A DNA stretch of 64,000 nt from Amycolatopsis nivea (lineage in GTDB: Bacteria > Actinomycetota > Actinomycetes > Mycobacteriales > Pseudonocardiaceae), in assembly GCF_004522235.1 (NCBI RefSeq), contig NZ_SDLT01000028.1, positions 1-64,000 on the forward strand. The letters are read 5' to 3'. Below the pieces are notes generated by a model. The model was not told where the DNA came from and did no database searches. It worked only from the letters and a program-made list of their open reading frames with translations. This document shows, piece after piece, positions 15,468 through 24,497 of the stretch (position 1 is its first letter; each line of letters opens with the position of its first letter). Made by a program: the position numbers and the translations under genes.

Positions 15468-17141
15468 GTGCGGGTGCCACGCAGATCTCGGCGATCGGTG
15501 CGCGCTGAGGGGTCTCCTGCTGCGGAGAGTCGGGCCGATCCGGTCGCGGACGGTGGGGGCGGGCCGGTCGCGGACGGGGCGGACGGGCCGATCGAGGACG
15601 GTGCGGGCGAGCCAGGCGCGGACGGGGCGGGCGAGCGGGTTGCCGGTAGCGCGGGTGAGCGGGTTGCCGACGGTGCGGCGGCTGCTGGTGCTGAGGTGGC
15701 TGGTGATGAAGCCGGTCTCGCCGAATCGGTTGGCGGCGGTGTTGCTGATGGCGAGGCAGGTGGCGAGAGCAGCGACGGCGAGGTGGCTGCTGGAGCTGTC
15801 GGCGCGGGTGACGGCGGTGAACTAGCTGGCGAAGCGGTTGCCGCCGACGCAAGGGGCGAACGAAGCGACGGTGACGTCGCGGATGAAGCAATCGCCGACG
15901 CGGCGGACGGTGAAAGCAGCACGGAGCTAGCCGCCGAAGAAGTAGCAACTCAGGCGAACCCGGCCCGAACCAAAAGAACCCCACCCCTCATCGGACCCCC
16001 GCCGGAGAAGGCGCGGTTGATCGGCCGCGCCCGAATCCGGGCTCGGCGGGGGCGTTATCGCGCTCGGCGGGTGGCGTCGCGGCATCGCACGGCGGTCGCA
16101 GTGCTCACCGGGCTGCTGGGAGTCCTTCCGGCGACCGTAGGCGCGAGCGTGGTCGTCGGCTGGGTCGGGCGGATGCCCGTCGTGCGCTCGGCGGACGTTA
16201 TGCCTGATCAGGGGTACGACCCAGGCATTCGCGGCGTCGCCGTCGACGGGCGGTTGCCTGACGCGCCTGCACCGGTTCCACTGCCTGCGTATGACCTTCC
16301 GGACGGGCCGCTCGGGATTCCGGCTACTGCGCTTGCTGCGTATCGGCATGCGGGGGACGTCTTGGGGAAAGAGCAGCCGGGGTGTCATATCGACTGGGCG
16401 CTCGTCGCGAGTATCGGGCGGATCGAGTCGGATCACGCGCGTGGTGGGTACGTCGACGCCGCTGGGACCACGCTTCAGCCGATTCTTGGGCCGCAGCTCA
16501 ATGGCACGGGGCCGTTCGCGGCGATTCCCGATACCGATCATGGCGTTCTCGACCAGGATCCGGTGTGGGATCGCGCGGTTGGTCCGTTCCAGTTCATCCC
16601 CGCGACCTGGCGGACCTACGCGGCGGACGGCAACGGGGACGGCAAAGCCGACCCGGGCAATCTCTTCGACTCCTCGCTCGCGGCGGCACGCTATCTCTGC
16701 TCCGGCGGGCTCGACCTGGCCAATCCGGATCAGCTCAGGACCGCGATCTACCGCTACAACAACTCCGACGCCTACGTCACCACGGTCATTCTCTGGGCCG
16801 AGGCCTACCGCAAGGGCGTCGCGCAGGTGCCGGACAGTCCGGTTCCGGCTACCGCCAGTTCCGCGCCGCCTGCGAGTCCGGGGGAGCGGCCGAGGACTAC
16901 CGACTTGCCGCCGGTTGCGACGGGGGGTCCGTCGGTGACGCCTACTGGGTTGCCGCCGCAGAACAGTCCGAGCGGGACGCCTCCGGGCAGTACCTCCGGT
17001 GCGCCGAGTACCGAATCCAGCACTCCGACCTGCGGATCCAGTACCTCGACCACGTCAACCTCGACACCGCCGTCGACGACTTCGACCTGTACCTCGTCGT
17101 CGAACGGCAATCCCTCGGGCAGTGCCACAGCTACTGGCTGA
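15468..17141 (+). CDS. Lytic transglycosylase (MltB/SLT_2-like) with low-complexity N- and C-termini
   Basis: A 557-residue protein. Residues 1-165 are Ala/Gly/Asp/Glu-rich with loose repeats (VADG, GERVA, DGAG); 180-205 are strongly basic; 208-235 form a membrane anchor (AVAVLTGLLGVLPATVGASVVV); about 290-440 form the transglycosylase domain with the catalytic Glu320 in SIGRIESDH, then AVGPFQFIPATW and NGDGKADPGNL; the last 100 residues are a Pro/Ser/Thr-rich wall-spanning tail with two Cys. GGAGGGG six bases before the GTG supports this start. It should cleave peptidoglycan glycan strands outside the membrane. It is a paralogue of the gene at 9748-10548, which lacks the Glu. Confidence 0.85.
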   Translation: MRVPRRSRRSVRAEGSPAAESRADPVADGGGGPVADGADGPIEDGAGEPGADGAGERVAGSAGERVADGAAAAGAEVAGDEAGLAESVGGGVADGEAGGESSDGEVAAGAVGAGDGGELAGEAVAADARGERSDGDVADEAIADAADGESSTELAAEEVATQANPARTKRTPPLIGPPPEKARLIGRARIRARRGRYRARRVASRHRTAVAVLTGLLGVLPATVGASVVVGWVGRMPVVRSADVMPDQGYDPGIRGVAVDGRLPDAPAPVPLPAYDLPDGPLGIPATALAAYRHAGDVLGKEQPGCHIDWALVASIGRIESDHARGGYVDAAGTTLQPILGPQLNGTGPFAAIPDTDHGVLDQDPVWDRAVGPFQFIPATWRTYAADGNGDGKADPGNLFDSSLAAARYLCSGGLDLANPDQLRTAIYRYNNSDAYVTTVILWAEAYRKGVAQVPDSPVPATASSAPPASPGERPRTTDLPPVATGGPSVTPTGLPPQNSPSGTPPGSTSGAPSTESSTPTCGSSTSTTSTSTPPSTTSTCTSSSNGNPSGSATATG

Positions 17142-17189
17142 CAAACAGGTAGCCTCGATGGCAAACCTCGCCACACCGCAGGGGAGACG

Positions 17190-18083
17190 ATGAGTCTTCG
17201 TCAGTTCGAGTACGCCTTGGCGGTCGCCGAGGCGGGGTCGGTGACCGCTGCGGCTGAAGTGCTGCACGTCGCTCAGCCGTCCGTTTCGCAGCAGATTCGG
17301 GGGCTCGAGCGGGAACTCGGCGTGCAGCTCTTCTCCCGTACGCCCACCGGGCTCGTGCCGACCGTCGTCGGGCGGGCGTTTCTTCGGGACGCTGAGGTCG
17401 CGGTGCGGGCCGCGCGGCGGGCGCAGGCTACCGCGCGGGCGGGGGCGGACGAGCTGGCCGGCGAGTTGCTCGTTTCGGCGCAGATGGGGTTGGGGACTCG
17501 GCAGTTGCCGGGGGCGCTGGCCGCGTTGCGGCGGAAGTATCCGCGGCTGGCGGTGACCGTTTTCGAGGAGCCGAATCCGGCTGAGCTGGAGCAGCTTGCC
17601 CGGCGCGGGGTGCTGGATCTCGCGTTGCTCGGCTCCGCGTGCGACGAGGGCCTGTACGAGGGACACCACCTCGGCGACGAGGAGTTCGTGGTCGTCCTCG
17701 GCGCCAGCCACCGGTTGCTCAAGAAGGACCGGATCGCGTTGCGGGAGCTGGAAGAAGAGCAGTGGATCAGGTTCGACCCGGCCAGCGCGCTCGAAGGATT
17801 CCTGACCGAAGTGTTGCGCGACAACGGGTTGAAGCCGACCGCGGTCGCGCGGGTGTCGCAGACCTCGACGGCGGTGCGGTGGGCCGCGCACGGGCTGGGA
17901 GTGACGCTCGTTCCGGCGTCGGCGGTGCCCGAAGGACATGAGCACCTCGTCCGGCCGGTGTTTCCGGTCGTGTCCCAGCCCGTCGTCGCGGCGGTCCGGC
18001 CTGGAGCGGGGCCCGCGGAGATGGCGTTGCTCGAGTTTCTGCGGCAGGAAACCTGGTATCAGCCGGTGTCTCCGGCCGCTTGA
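17190..18083 (+). CDS. LysR-family transcriptional regulator
   Basis: A 297-residue regulator with the N-terminal winged helix-turn-helix (LRQFEYALAVAEAGSVTAAAEVLHVAQPSVSQQIRGLE, residues 3-40) and a C-terminal periplasmic-binding-like effector domain (from about residue 90). GGGGAGA lies ahead of the ATG. It ends five bases before the end of the convergent SDR pair, so it is not an adjacent divergent regulator in the classic LysR layout; control of the SDR genes is possible but not shown. The effector is unknown. Confidence 0.92.
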   Translation: MSLRQFEYALAVAEAGSVTAAAEVLHVAQPSVSQQIRGLERELGVQLFSRTPTGLVPTVVGRAFLRDAEVAVRAARRAQATARAGADELAGELLVSAQMGLGTRQLPGALAALRRKYPRLAVTVFEEPNPAELEQLARRGVLDLALLGSACDEGLYEGHHLGDEEFVVVLGASHRLLKKDRIALRELEEEQWIRFDPASALEGFLTEVLRDNGLKPTAVARVSQTSTAVRWAAHGLGVTLVPASAVPEGHEHLVRPVFPVVSQPVVAAVRPGAGPAEMALLEFLRQETWYQPVSPAA

Positions 18084-18087
18084 AAAC

Positions 18088-18822
18088 TCAGAGCTGCGTG
18101 TCGCCGCCGTCCACGACCAGTTCGATGCCGGTGGTGAAGGTGGCGTCGAAGGCCAGGAACGCGACGGCGCGGGCGATCTCTTCGGGGGTGCCCAGCCGTT
18201 TCATCGGGTTCGCGGCGGCTCGCGCGGCCTTGAACTGCGCGGCTTCCTCGGCCGACATCCCGGCTTCCAGGATCTCGGTGTCGATGGGACCGGGGCTGAT
18301 CGCGTTGACCCGGATGCCGCGCGGGAGCAGTTCGGCGGCGAGCGTGCGGGCCATCGAACGCAGCGCCGCCTTGCCTGCCGAGTAGACGCTCGTTTCCGGC
18401 AGTCCCATGACGTTCGCCGTGGACGTGGTCAGCACGACACCCGCTCCCGAGCGCAGCAGCGGCGCGAGCTTCTGCACGGTGAAGTACGCGCCTTTGACGT
18501 TCACCGCGAAGTCCGCGTCGAACTGCTCCTCGGTGACCGACGCGAACGGTGCCGTCCGGGCCATCCCGGCGTTGACGAACAGCGCGTCGACCGGGCCGGG
18601 CACCTGGGCGGCCAGCGCGTCCAGATCGGAGAGCAACGCCACATCGCCGCGGACAGCCAGCGCATCCTCGCCGAGTTGAGCCAAAGCCGCGTCCAGGCGG
18701 GATGGGGAACGGCCGGTGATGATTACCCGCGCTCCGCCGTCGGCGAACAATTTCGCGGTGGCGAAACCCATTCCGGTGCTGCCGCCGGTAATGACCGCGG
18801 TTTTGCCCTGATAAGCATTCAT
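18088..18822 (-). CDS. SDR-family NAD(P)-dependent oxidoreductase (1)
   Basis: Classical short-chain dehydrogenase of 244 residues. The Rossmann motif TGGSTGMG (about 12-19), NAG (NAGMA), the catalytic Ser in TTSTANV and Y-S-A-G-K are all present, then the ISPGPIDT turn. The ATG overlaps the stop of the upstream SDR (ATGA, four bases), so both are translated together. The substrate cannot be deduced. Confidence 0.93.
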   Translation of the reverse strand: MNAYQGKTAVITGGSTGMGFATAKLFADGGARVIITGRSPSRLDAALAQLGEDALAVRGDVALLSDLDALAAQVPGPVDALFVNAGMARTAPFASVTEEQFDADFAVNVKGAYFTVQKLAPLLRSGAGVVLTTSTANVMGLPETSVYSAGKAALRSMARTLAAELLPRGIRVNAISPGPIDTEILEAGMSAEEAAQFKAARAAANPMKRLGTPEEIARAVAFLAFDATFTTGIELVVDGGDTQL

Positions 18823-19556
18823 CGCGGGTATTCGCCTCCGTCGACGGCCAGTCCGCTTCCGGTCAGCCAGTTCGCCTGGTCGGACAGCAGGAACAGCACC
18901 GCGTTGGCGATGTCGTCGGGTTCGCCGTCGCGGCCGAGCGGGACGTCGGGGAGAGCGAAGCCGGACGACTGGCTCGCCCACTGCTCGCGCGTCGCCACAC
19001 CGCCGGGGGTGGCGGTCCGGCCGGGGGACACGGTGTTGACGCGGACGCCGGACGGGGCCAGCTCGGCGGCCAGGCCCTGGCTGTAGGCCTCCAGCGCCGT
19101 TTTCGCCGCCACGTAGTGCAGGAACGGCGGGAACGGCGGACGGATCGCGGCGGTGGAGACGTGCACGATCGCGCCCGATCGGCGGTCGCGCATGCCCGGG
19201 GCCAGCAGCGCGTCCAGTCGGACCGCGGCCAGCAGGTTGACCGACAGCGCGTCCTGCCATTCGTCGTCGGGGATCGACAGCGCGCTGGGATGCGGACGCG
19301 CGCCGCCCGCGTTGTGCACCAGCAGGTCGACGCCGCCGAGGACCTCCTGGGCAGCGGTGGCGACCGTCTGGGCGCCGGCCTGGGTGCGGACGTCGGCCTC
19401 GACGAAGGACGCGCCTTCCGGCACCGGACCCGCCGACCGGGCGGTGGTGAGCACGGTCGCGCCCGCGGCCAGCAATTGCGCCACGATCGCCGCGCCGATT
19501 CCGCGGGAACCGCCGGTGACTACCGCGCGCTTTCCCGCAATCCCGTAATCGGGCAT
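18819..19556 (-). CDS. SDR-family NAD(P)-dependent oxidoreductase (2)
   Basis: Classical short-chain dehydrogenase of 245 residues with TGGSRGIG, NAGG, the catalytic Ser in HVSTAAI and Y-V-A-A-K, then SPGRTATPGG. It is the first gene of a two-gene operon with the SDR at 18088. It is divergent from ppx across 180 bases that are relatively AT-rich near its start (AAAAGAAGAAGAAAAA at about 19575), a probable promoter region. The substrate is unknown; two different SDRs in tandem suggest successive oxidations or reductions of one compound. Confidence 0.93.
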   Translation of the reverse strand: MPDYGIAGKRAVVTGGSRGIGAAIVAQLLAAGATVLTTARSAGPVPEGASFVEADVRTQAGAQTVATAAQEVLGGVDLLVHNAGGARPHPSALSIPDDEWQDALSVNLLAAVRLDALLAPGMRDRRSGAIVHVSTAAIRPPFPPFLHYVAAKTALEAYSQGLAAELAPSGVRVNTVSPGRTATPGGVATREQWASQSSGFALPDVPLGRDGEPDDIANAVLFLLSDQANWLTGSGLAVDGGEYPR

Positions 19557-19736
19557 GCCACTAAACCTCTCGATAAAAGAAGAAGAAAAACCGCCGCGAA
19601 CAGAAATGCGGCGAACACGTCAACCGTACGGCCGGAAAAGCGGGAAAGGCAAAGACCAAATGTCGGCGAGGGGGCATAGGGCCCGCCTATGCCCGCCTCG
19701 CCTGCGAAGCGCCGGAGACCAAGTAAGGTCGGGGAC

Positions 19737-20690
19737 ATGCCTCGGGTAGCTGCGATCGACTGTGGGACCAACTCCATCCGTCTGCTCGTCGCCGAGTTGA
19801 CGCCGCGCCACGACGGCACGGTCGACCTGCGCGACCTGCACCGCGAGATGCGCATCGTGCGGCTCGGCCAGGGCGTCGACGCCACCGGCAGGCTCGCGCC
19901 GGAAGCGCTCGAACGCACCCGCGCCGCGCTCGCGGACTACACCGTCGCCGCGCGGCGCAAGGGCGTCGAGAAGGTGCGCATGGTCGCCACCTCCGCGACC
20001 CGCGACGCGAGCAACCGCGACGAGTTCTTCGCGATGACCCGCGAAACGCTCGGCGTCGAGGCCGAGGTGATCAGCGGCGACGAGGAAGCCCGGCTGTCCT
20101 TCACCGGCGCGGTCGGCGAGCAGGACCCGGACGACGGGCCGTTCGTGGTCGTCGACGTCGGCGGCGGCTCCACCGAACTGGTCCTCGGCACCTGGAACGG
20201 CCGCGAGGCCGAGGTGATCGCCGCGAAATCCGTCGACATCGGCTGCGTCCGGATCACCGAGCGCGCGCTGAAGGGCGACCCGCCGACCGCCGACGAGATC
20301 GCCGCCGCCCGCGAATTGGCCCGCGGCATCCTCGCCGAGGCGTTCGACATCGTGGACGTCGCGAAGGCCCGCACCTGGATCGGCGTCGCCGGCACCGTGA
20401 CCACGTTGTCAGCGGTTTCGCTCGGCCTGCCCGAGTACGACTCCGAGCGCGTCCACCTGTCGAAGCTGTCGCACGGCGAGATCGACCAGCTCGCCGGACA
20501 ACTGCTCGCGGCCGACCGCACGACCCGTGCCGAGAACCCGGTGATCCACCCCGGCCGGGTCGACGTGATCGGCGGCGGCGCGGTCGTCGTCCAGGTGCTC
20601 GCGGAGGAACTCGCCGCGCGCGGTGGTCCGGACCAGCTGGTGGTCAGCGAGCACGACATCCTGGACGGCATCGCTTTGTCGCTCGCCTGA
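19737..20690 (+). CDS. ppx: Ppx/GppA-family exopolyphosphatase
   Basis: A 317-residue member of the ASKHA-fold phosphatases that remove terminal phosphate from polyphosphate or convert pppGpp to ppGpp. Both phosphate-binding loops are clear: VAAIDCGTNSIRLLVAE at the N-terminus and VVVDVGGGSTELVLG around residue 140; the conserved IGVAGTVTTL block also appears. At about 317 residues it is the short actinobacterial form with only the catalytic domains. I chose the ATG at 19737; the longer frame adds a basic, unrelated tail. Confidence 0.93.
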   Translation: MPRVAAIDCGTNSIRLLVAELTPRHDGTVDLRDLHREMRIVRLGQGVDATGRLAPEALERTRAALADYTVAARRKGVEKVRMVATSATRDASNRDEFFAMTRETLGVEAEVISGDEEARLSFTGAVGEQDPDDGPFVVVDVGGGSTELVLGTWNGREAEVIAAKSVDIGCVRITERALKGDPPTADEIAAARELARGILAEAFDIVDVAKARTWIGVAGTVTTLSAVSLGLPEYDSERVHLSKLSHGEIDQLAGQLLAADRTTRAENPVIHPGRVDVIGGGAVVVQVLAEELAARGGPDQLVVSEHDILDGIALSLA

Positions 20691-20884
20691 ACGCTCCGCA
20701 ACGCCGGGGTCACCAGCCGCGCGCACCCGTACCAAAACCACCGAAAGTCATCAAGCGCAGTTAGTTGTGAGCTGACCGGGTGATGAACGGTGTTGTTATT
20801 CAGGTGCAACCCGGTGATCCGGTTACGAAGCGCTGATCCAGCTAGCCTCCATCTCGCTATTCGGACGCGAGAAACGGAGGGGAC

Positions 20885-22513
20885 ATGCGGGGTTCATCCA
20901 GGCTCTGGAGCGCGGCCGCAGTCGTGACAACCTTGTCACTGCTCCTGACCGCCTGTGGGGGCGGCGGATCCAGCAGCGGGTCGTCGGGAGAAGCGGATCC
21001 GAACGGGACCTTCACGGTCTACGGCACGGAACCGCAGAACACGCTGATCCCCACGAACACCAACGAGCTCGGCGGTTCCAAGGCCGTCGACCCGATGTTC
21101 TCCGGGCTCGTCGCGTACAAGGGCGACAGCGGCGAACCGTACAACCTGATGGCGGAGTCGATCACCACGACCGATTCCAAGGTCTTCGACATCAAGATCA
21201 AGCACGGCTGGAAGTTCCACGACGGCACCGAGGTCAAGGCGAAGAACTTCGTCGACGCCTGGAACTACGGGGCCAACTCGGCGAACGGCCAGATCAACAG
21301 CACGTTCTTCGAGAACATCGCGGGCTACGCCGACGTCCACCCGGCCGACAAGGCGGCGAAGCCGACCAAGGACAAGATGTCCGGCCTGGCGGTCAAGGGC
21401 GACTACGAGTTCCAGGTGACCCTGGACGCGCCGTTCTCTGTGTTCACCACCAAGATCGGCTACACCGCGTTCGCGCCGCTGCCGGACTCCTTCTTCAAGG
21501 ACCCCGCCGCGTTCGCGAAGCACCCGATCGGCAACGGGCCGATGAAGTTCGTCAGCCGCACGCCGAACGTCGACATCAAGCTGACCCGGTTCGACGACTA
21601 CCAGGGCCCGGACAAGGTCAAGTTCAAGGACCTGGACGTCAAGATCTACGCCAGCCAGGAAACCGCCTACCAGGACCTGCTGAGCAACAAGCTCGACTTC
21701 ATCGAGACGCTGCCGCCGTCCGCGCTCACCGCGGACAAGTACAAGACCGACCTCAAGGACAACCTGGTCACCGGGCACCTGCTCGGCATCAGCACGATCG
21801 CGGTGCCGTACTACGTGCCCGGCTACAACAACCTCGACCTGCGCCGGGCGATCTCCATGGCGATCGACCGCGAGCAGATCACCAAGACGGTCATGCACGA
21901 CACCTACGTTCCCGCCGACAGCTATGTCTCCCAAGGCATCGCGGGCTTCCGGCCGGGCGTGTGCGGCGAGTACTGCAAGTTCAACCCGGCGAAGGCGAAG
22001 GAACTGTTCGCGAAGTCCGGGTTCAAGGGCAAGCTCACCATCGCCTCGAACGCCGACGGCGGCCGCAAGGAACCGCTGGTGGCCGCGTGCAACAGCATCA
22101 AGAACACGCTCGGCGTCGAATGCGATTTCGTGCCCGCGACCGACTTCGGCCAGTGGCGCAGCATCGTGACCGGGCACAAGCTGACCGGCATGGGCCGTTC
22201 GGACTGGTCGGCGGACTATCCGTCCATTGAGGACTTCCTCAACCCGCTCTACCGGACCGGGGCCTCGTCGAACGACTCGACGTACTCCAACCCGCAGGTC
22301 GACGCTCTGCTGAAGCAGGCCGACTCGACGGCGGACAAGGACGCCGCGGTCAAGCTGTACCAGCAGGCCGAGGACCTGATCGCGAAGGACCTGCCCTCGA
22401 TCCCGGTGTGGGACGAGAAGGGCGTCGCGGCCAAGTCGAAGCACACGAAGACCGTGGTCCTCGACTTCCGCCGCCGCGCGGACTACTCGTCGGTCGAGGT
22501 CCTCAAGAAGTGA
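20885..22513 (+). CDS. Oligopeptide ABC transporter substrate-binding lipoprotein
   Basis: Solute-binding protein of 542 residues (SBP family 5, DppA/OppA type) anchored by lipid on the outer face of the membrane. The signal ends at the lipobox LLTAC followed by a Gly/Ser-rich linker. The family features FHDGTEVKAKNFVDAWNYG, PIGNGPMKF and the closing SYVSQGIAGF region are visible. GGAGG lies four bases before the ATG. It starts a five-gene transporter operon and is separated from the permease genes by a hairpin (22542-22591). Confidence 0.95.
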   Translation: MRGSSRLWSAAAVVTTLSLLLTACGGGGSSSGSSGEADPNGTFTVYGTEPQNTLIPTNTNELGGSKAVDPMFSGLVAYKGDSGEPYNLMAESITTTDSKVFDIKIKHGWKFHDGTEVKAKNFVDAWNYGANSANGQINSTFFENIAGYADVHPADKAAKPTKDKMSGLAVKGDYEFQVTLDAPFSVFTTKIGYTAFAPLPDSFFKDPAAFAKHPIGNGPMKFVSRTPNVDIKLTRFDDYQGPDKVKFKDLDVKIYASQETAYQDLLSNKLDFIETLPPSALTADKYKTDLKDNLVTGHLLGISTIAVPYYVPGYNNLDLRRAISMAIDREQITKTVMHDTYVPADSYVSQGIAGFRPGVCGEYCKFNPAKAKELFAKSGFKGKLTIASNADGGRKEPLVAACNSIKNTLGVECDFVPATDFGQWRSIVTGHKLTGMGRSDWSADYPSIEDFLNPLYRTGASSNDSTYSNPQVDALLKQADSTADKDAAVKLYQQAEDLIAKDLPSIPVWDEKGVAAKSKHTKTVVLDFRRRADYSSVEVLKK

Positions 22514-22541
22514 TGCGCTGACTCGTCCGTTTCCACCACGC

Positions 22542-22591
22542 GGCTCGTGAGCGCCCGCGCCGGCCACAAGCAGGCGCGGCGCTCACGAGCC
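22542..22591 (+). terminator. Intra-operon hairpin between SBP and permease genes
   Basis: The arm 22542-22561 (GGCTCGTGAGCGCCCGCGCC) pairs with 22573-22591 along 19 base pairs with one bulged C and an 11-base loop. It lies in the 103-base gap between the substrate-binding gene and the first permease gene. It is probably an attenuator or mRNA-stabilising stem that makes the binding protein more abundant than the permease. Confidence 0.65.
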
Positions 22592-22616
22592 CGGCGCGCA
22601 CTCTGAGGAACCACGC

Positions 22617-23543
22617 ATGATTCGCTACGTCCTGCGCCGCCTGCTCCAGTTGATCCCGGTGTTCTTCGGCACCACCTTCCTGATCTACGCACTGGTGTGG
22701 GCCGTGCCCGGGGACCCGTTCTCCGGCAAATGCGGTCAGCAAGCCTGCCCACAGGCCTATATCGACTTGATGACCGAGAAGTTCCACCTCAACGACAACC
22801 TGTTCGTCCAGTACTTCAAATACCTCGGGAGCCTGTTCAGCGGCGACTGGGGCGAGACGTTCAACGGCTCCTCGGTCGGCGAGCTGATCTCCACCTCCTA
22901 CCCGATCACGCTGCGCCTCGCGATCGTCGCGGTGCTCATCGAGGCGGTCATCGGACTGAGCGCCGGCGTGCTGACCGGCTTGCGCGGCAAGGGTTTCCTC
23001 GACAACCTGGTGCTGGTCTCGACCACGTTCCTGATCTCGCTTCCGGTGTTCGTCACCGCGATCGTGCTGCAGATCGTGCTCGGCGTGAACCTGGGCATCA
23101 TCGACGCCAGCGTTTCGGACGATCCGAGCTTCGGCGAGCTGATCGTGCCGGGCGTCGCGCTCGGCAGCCTCTCGATGGCTTACGTCGCGAGGCTGACGAG
23201 AACGTCGATCGCGGAGAACCGGCACGCCGACTACATCCGCACCGCCATCGCCAAGGGACAGCCCAACAGCCGCGTCATCGGCATTCATCTGCTGCGCAAC
23301 TCGGTGATCCCGGTGCTGACCTTCCTCGGCACCGACCTCGGCGCCCTGATGGGCGGTGCGATCGTGACCGAGGGCGTGTTCAACATCAACGGTCTCGGCG
23401 GGCTGATCTTCCGCGGCCTCCAGAACCGGGAAAGCGCGACCGTCGTCGGCGTCGTCGTGCTGCTGGTGCTGGTGTATCTGCTGATGAGCCTGATCGTGGA
23501 CCTGCTCTACGCCGTTCTCGACCCGAGGATCCGTTATGACTGA
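22617..23543 (+). CDS. Oligopeptide ABC transporter permease (DppB type)
   Basis: Integral membrane protein of 308 residues with six spans. The N-terminus (IRYVLRRLLQLIPVFFGTTFLIYALVWAVPGDP) is the DppB/OppB signature, and the EAA loop that contacts the ATPases is visible (RTAIAKGQPNSRVIGIHLLRNS). It overlaps the next permease gene by eight bases. Confidence 0.95.
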   Translation: MIRYVLRRLLQLIPVFFGTTFLIYALVWAVPGDPFSGKCGQQACPQAYIDLMTEKFHLNDNLFVQYFKYLGSLFSGDWGETFNGSSVGELISTSYPITLRLAIVAVLIEAVIGLSAGVLTGLRGKGFLDNLVLVSTTFLISLPVFVTAIVLQIVLGVNLGIIDASVSDDPSFGELIVPGVALGSLSMAYVARLTRTSIAENRHADYIRTAIAKGQPNSRVIGIHLLRNSVIPVLTFLGTDLGALMGGAIVTEGVFNINGLGGLIFRGLQNRESATVVGVVVLLVLVYLLMSLIVDLLYAVLDPRIRYD

Positions 23544-24492
23544 CCCGAATCTCGTCGGCGGCGGAGGGGTCGACGCGGCACAGCTGTCGCATGTGGACAG
23601 CTCGGCCGACGCCGGCCCGAAGAAGCCGCGCAGTCTGTGGGGCGACGCGTGGCGGCAACTGCGCCGCAAGCCGACGTTCGTCATCTCCGCGGTGATCATC
23701 CTGCTGATCGTGCTCATCGCGATCGCGCCGGGATTGTTTTCGCACCGCCCCGCCGGATACAACGATCTGACCCACGCCAACGAAGGCCCGTCCGCGGACG
23801 CCTGGTTCGGTTACGACAACCAGGGTTACGACGTGTACGCGCGGACTATCTACGGAGCCAGGGCATCGCTCCTGGTCGGCGTTTTCGCGACGCTGCTGAC
23901 TGTCCTTTTCGGATCGTTGATCGGCATCGTCGCGGGCTACTACGGCCGGATCGTCGACAGCCTGCTGTCCCGGCTCGGTGACATCTTCGCCGGTCTGCCG
24001 TTCGTGCTGGGCGCGATCGTCATCCTCACCACGTTCAACGCGCCCGGCACGAATCCCGGCCAGGTCACCATCATCGTCCAGGTGGTGTGCTCGATTGCAG
24101 TGCTGACCTGGCCGGTGGCGATGCGCATCATGCGGTCCGCGACGCTGGTGGCCAAACAGCTGGACTACGTGAAGGCGGCCCGTGCGCTCGGCGCGAGCAC
24201 ACCGCGGATCGTGTTCCGGCACCTGCTGCCGAACACGCTCGCGCCGGTGCTCGTGTACGCCACGATCGCGCTCGGCGCGGCCATCGGCGCCGAGGCGACG
24301 CTGGCGTACCTCGGCATCGGCGTGCGGCCGCCGGTGGTGTCGTGGGGCGTCATGATCAGCGACGCGCGCGACTATTTCCGCGCGGTCCCGCACATGCTCC
24401 TGTTCCCCGGTGCGTTCGTCACCATCACCGTGCTCGCGTTCGTGATGCTCGGCGACGGTATCCGCGACGCGCTCGACCCGAAGTCGAGGTAG
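23536..24492 (+). CDS. Oligopeptide ABC transporter permease (DppC type)
   Basis: Second permease of 318 residues. A soluble N-terminal tail of about 45 residues precedes the first span (VISAVIILLIVLIAIAPGLF), followed by the DppC-specific WFGYDNQGYDVYARTIYGAR and the EAA loop KAARALGASTPRIVFRHLLPN. It pairs with the DppB-type protein to form the channel; translation is coupled by overlap with that gene. Confidence 0.95.
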   Translation: MTDPNLVGGGGVDAAQLSHVDSSADAGPKKPRSLWGDAWRQLRRKPTFVISAVIILLIVLIAIAPGLFSHRPAGYNDLTHANEGPSADAWFGYDNQGYDVYARTIYGARASLLVGVFATLLTVLFGSLIGIVAGYYGRIVDSLLSRLGDIFAGLPFVLGAIVILTTFNAPGTNPGQVTIIVQVVCSIAVLTWPVAMRIMRSATLVAKQLDYVKAARALGASTPRIVFRHLLPNTLAPVLVYATIALGAAIGAEATLAYLGIGVRPPVVSWGVMISDARDYFRAVPHMLLFPGAFVTITVLAFVMLGDGIRDALDPKSR

Positions 24493-24497
24493 CCGCA

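Noticed and set aside
20936..22567. A 543-codon open frame antisense to the peptide-binding lipoprotein gene
   Set aside because: The product is Arg/Val/Asp-rich low-complexity sequence typical of high-GC antisense frames; the sense gene has a lipobox and family motifs.
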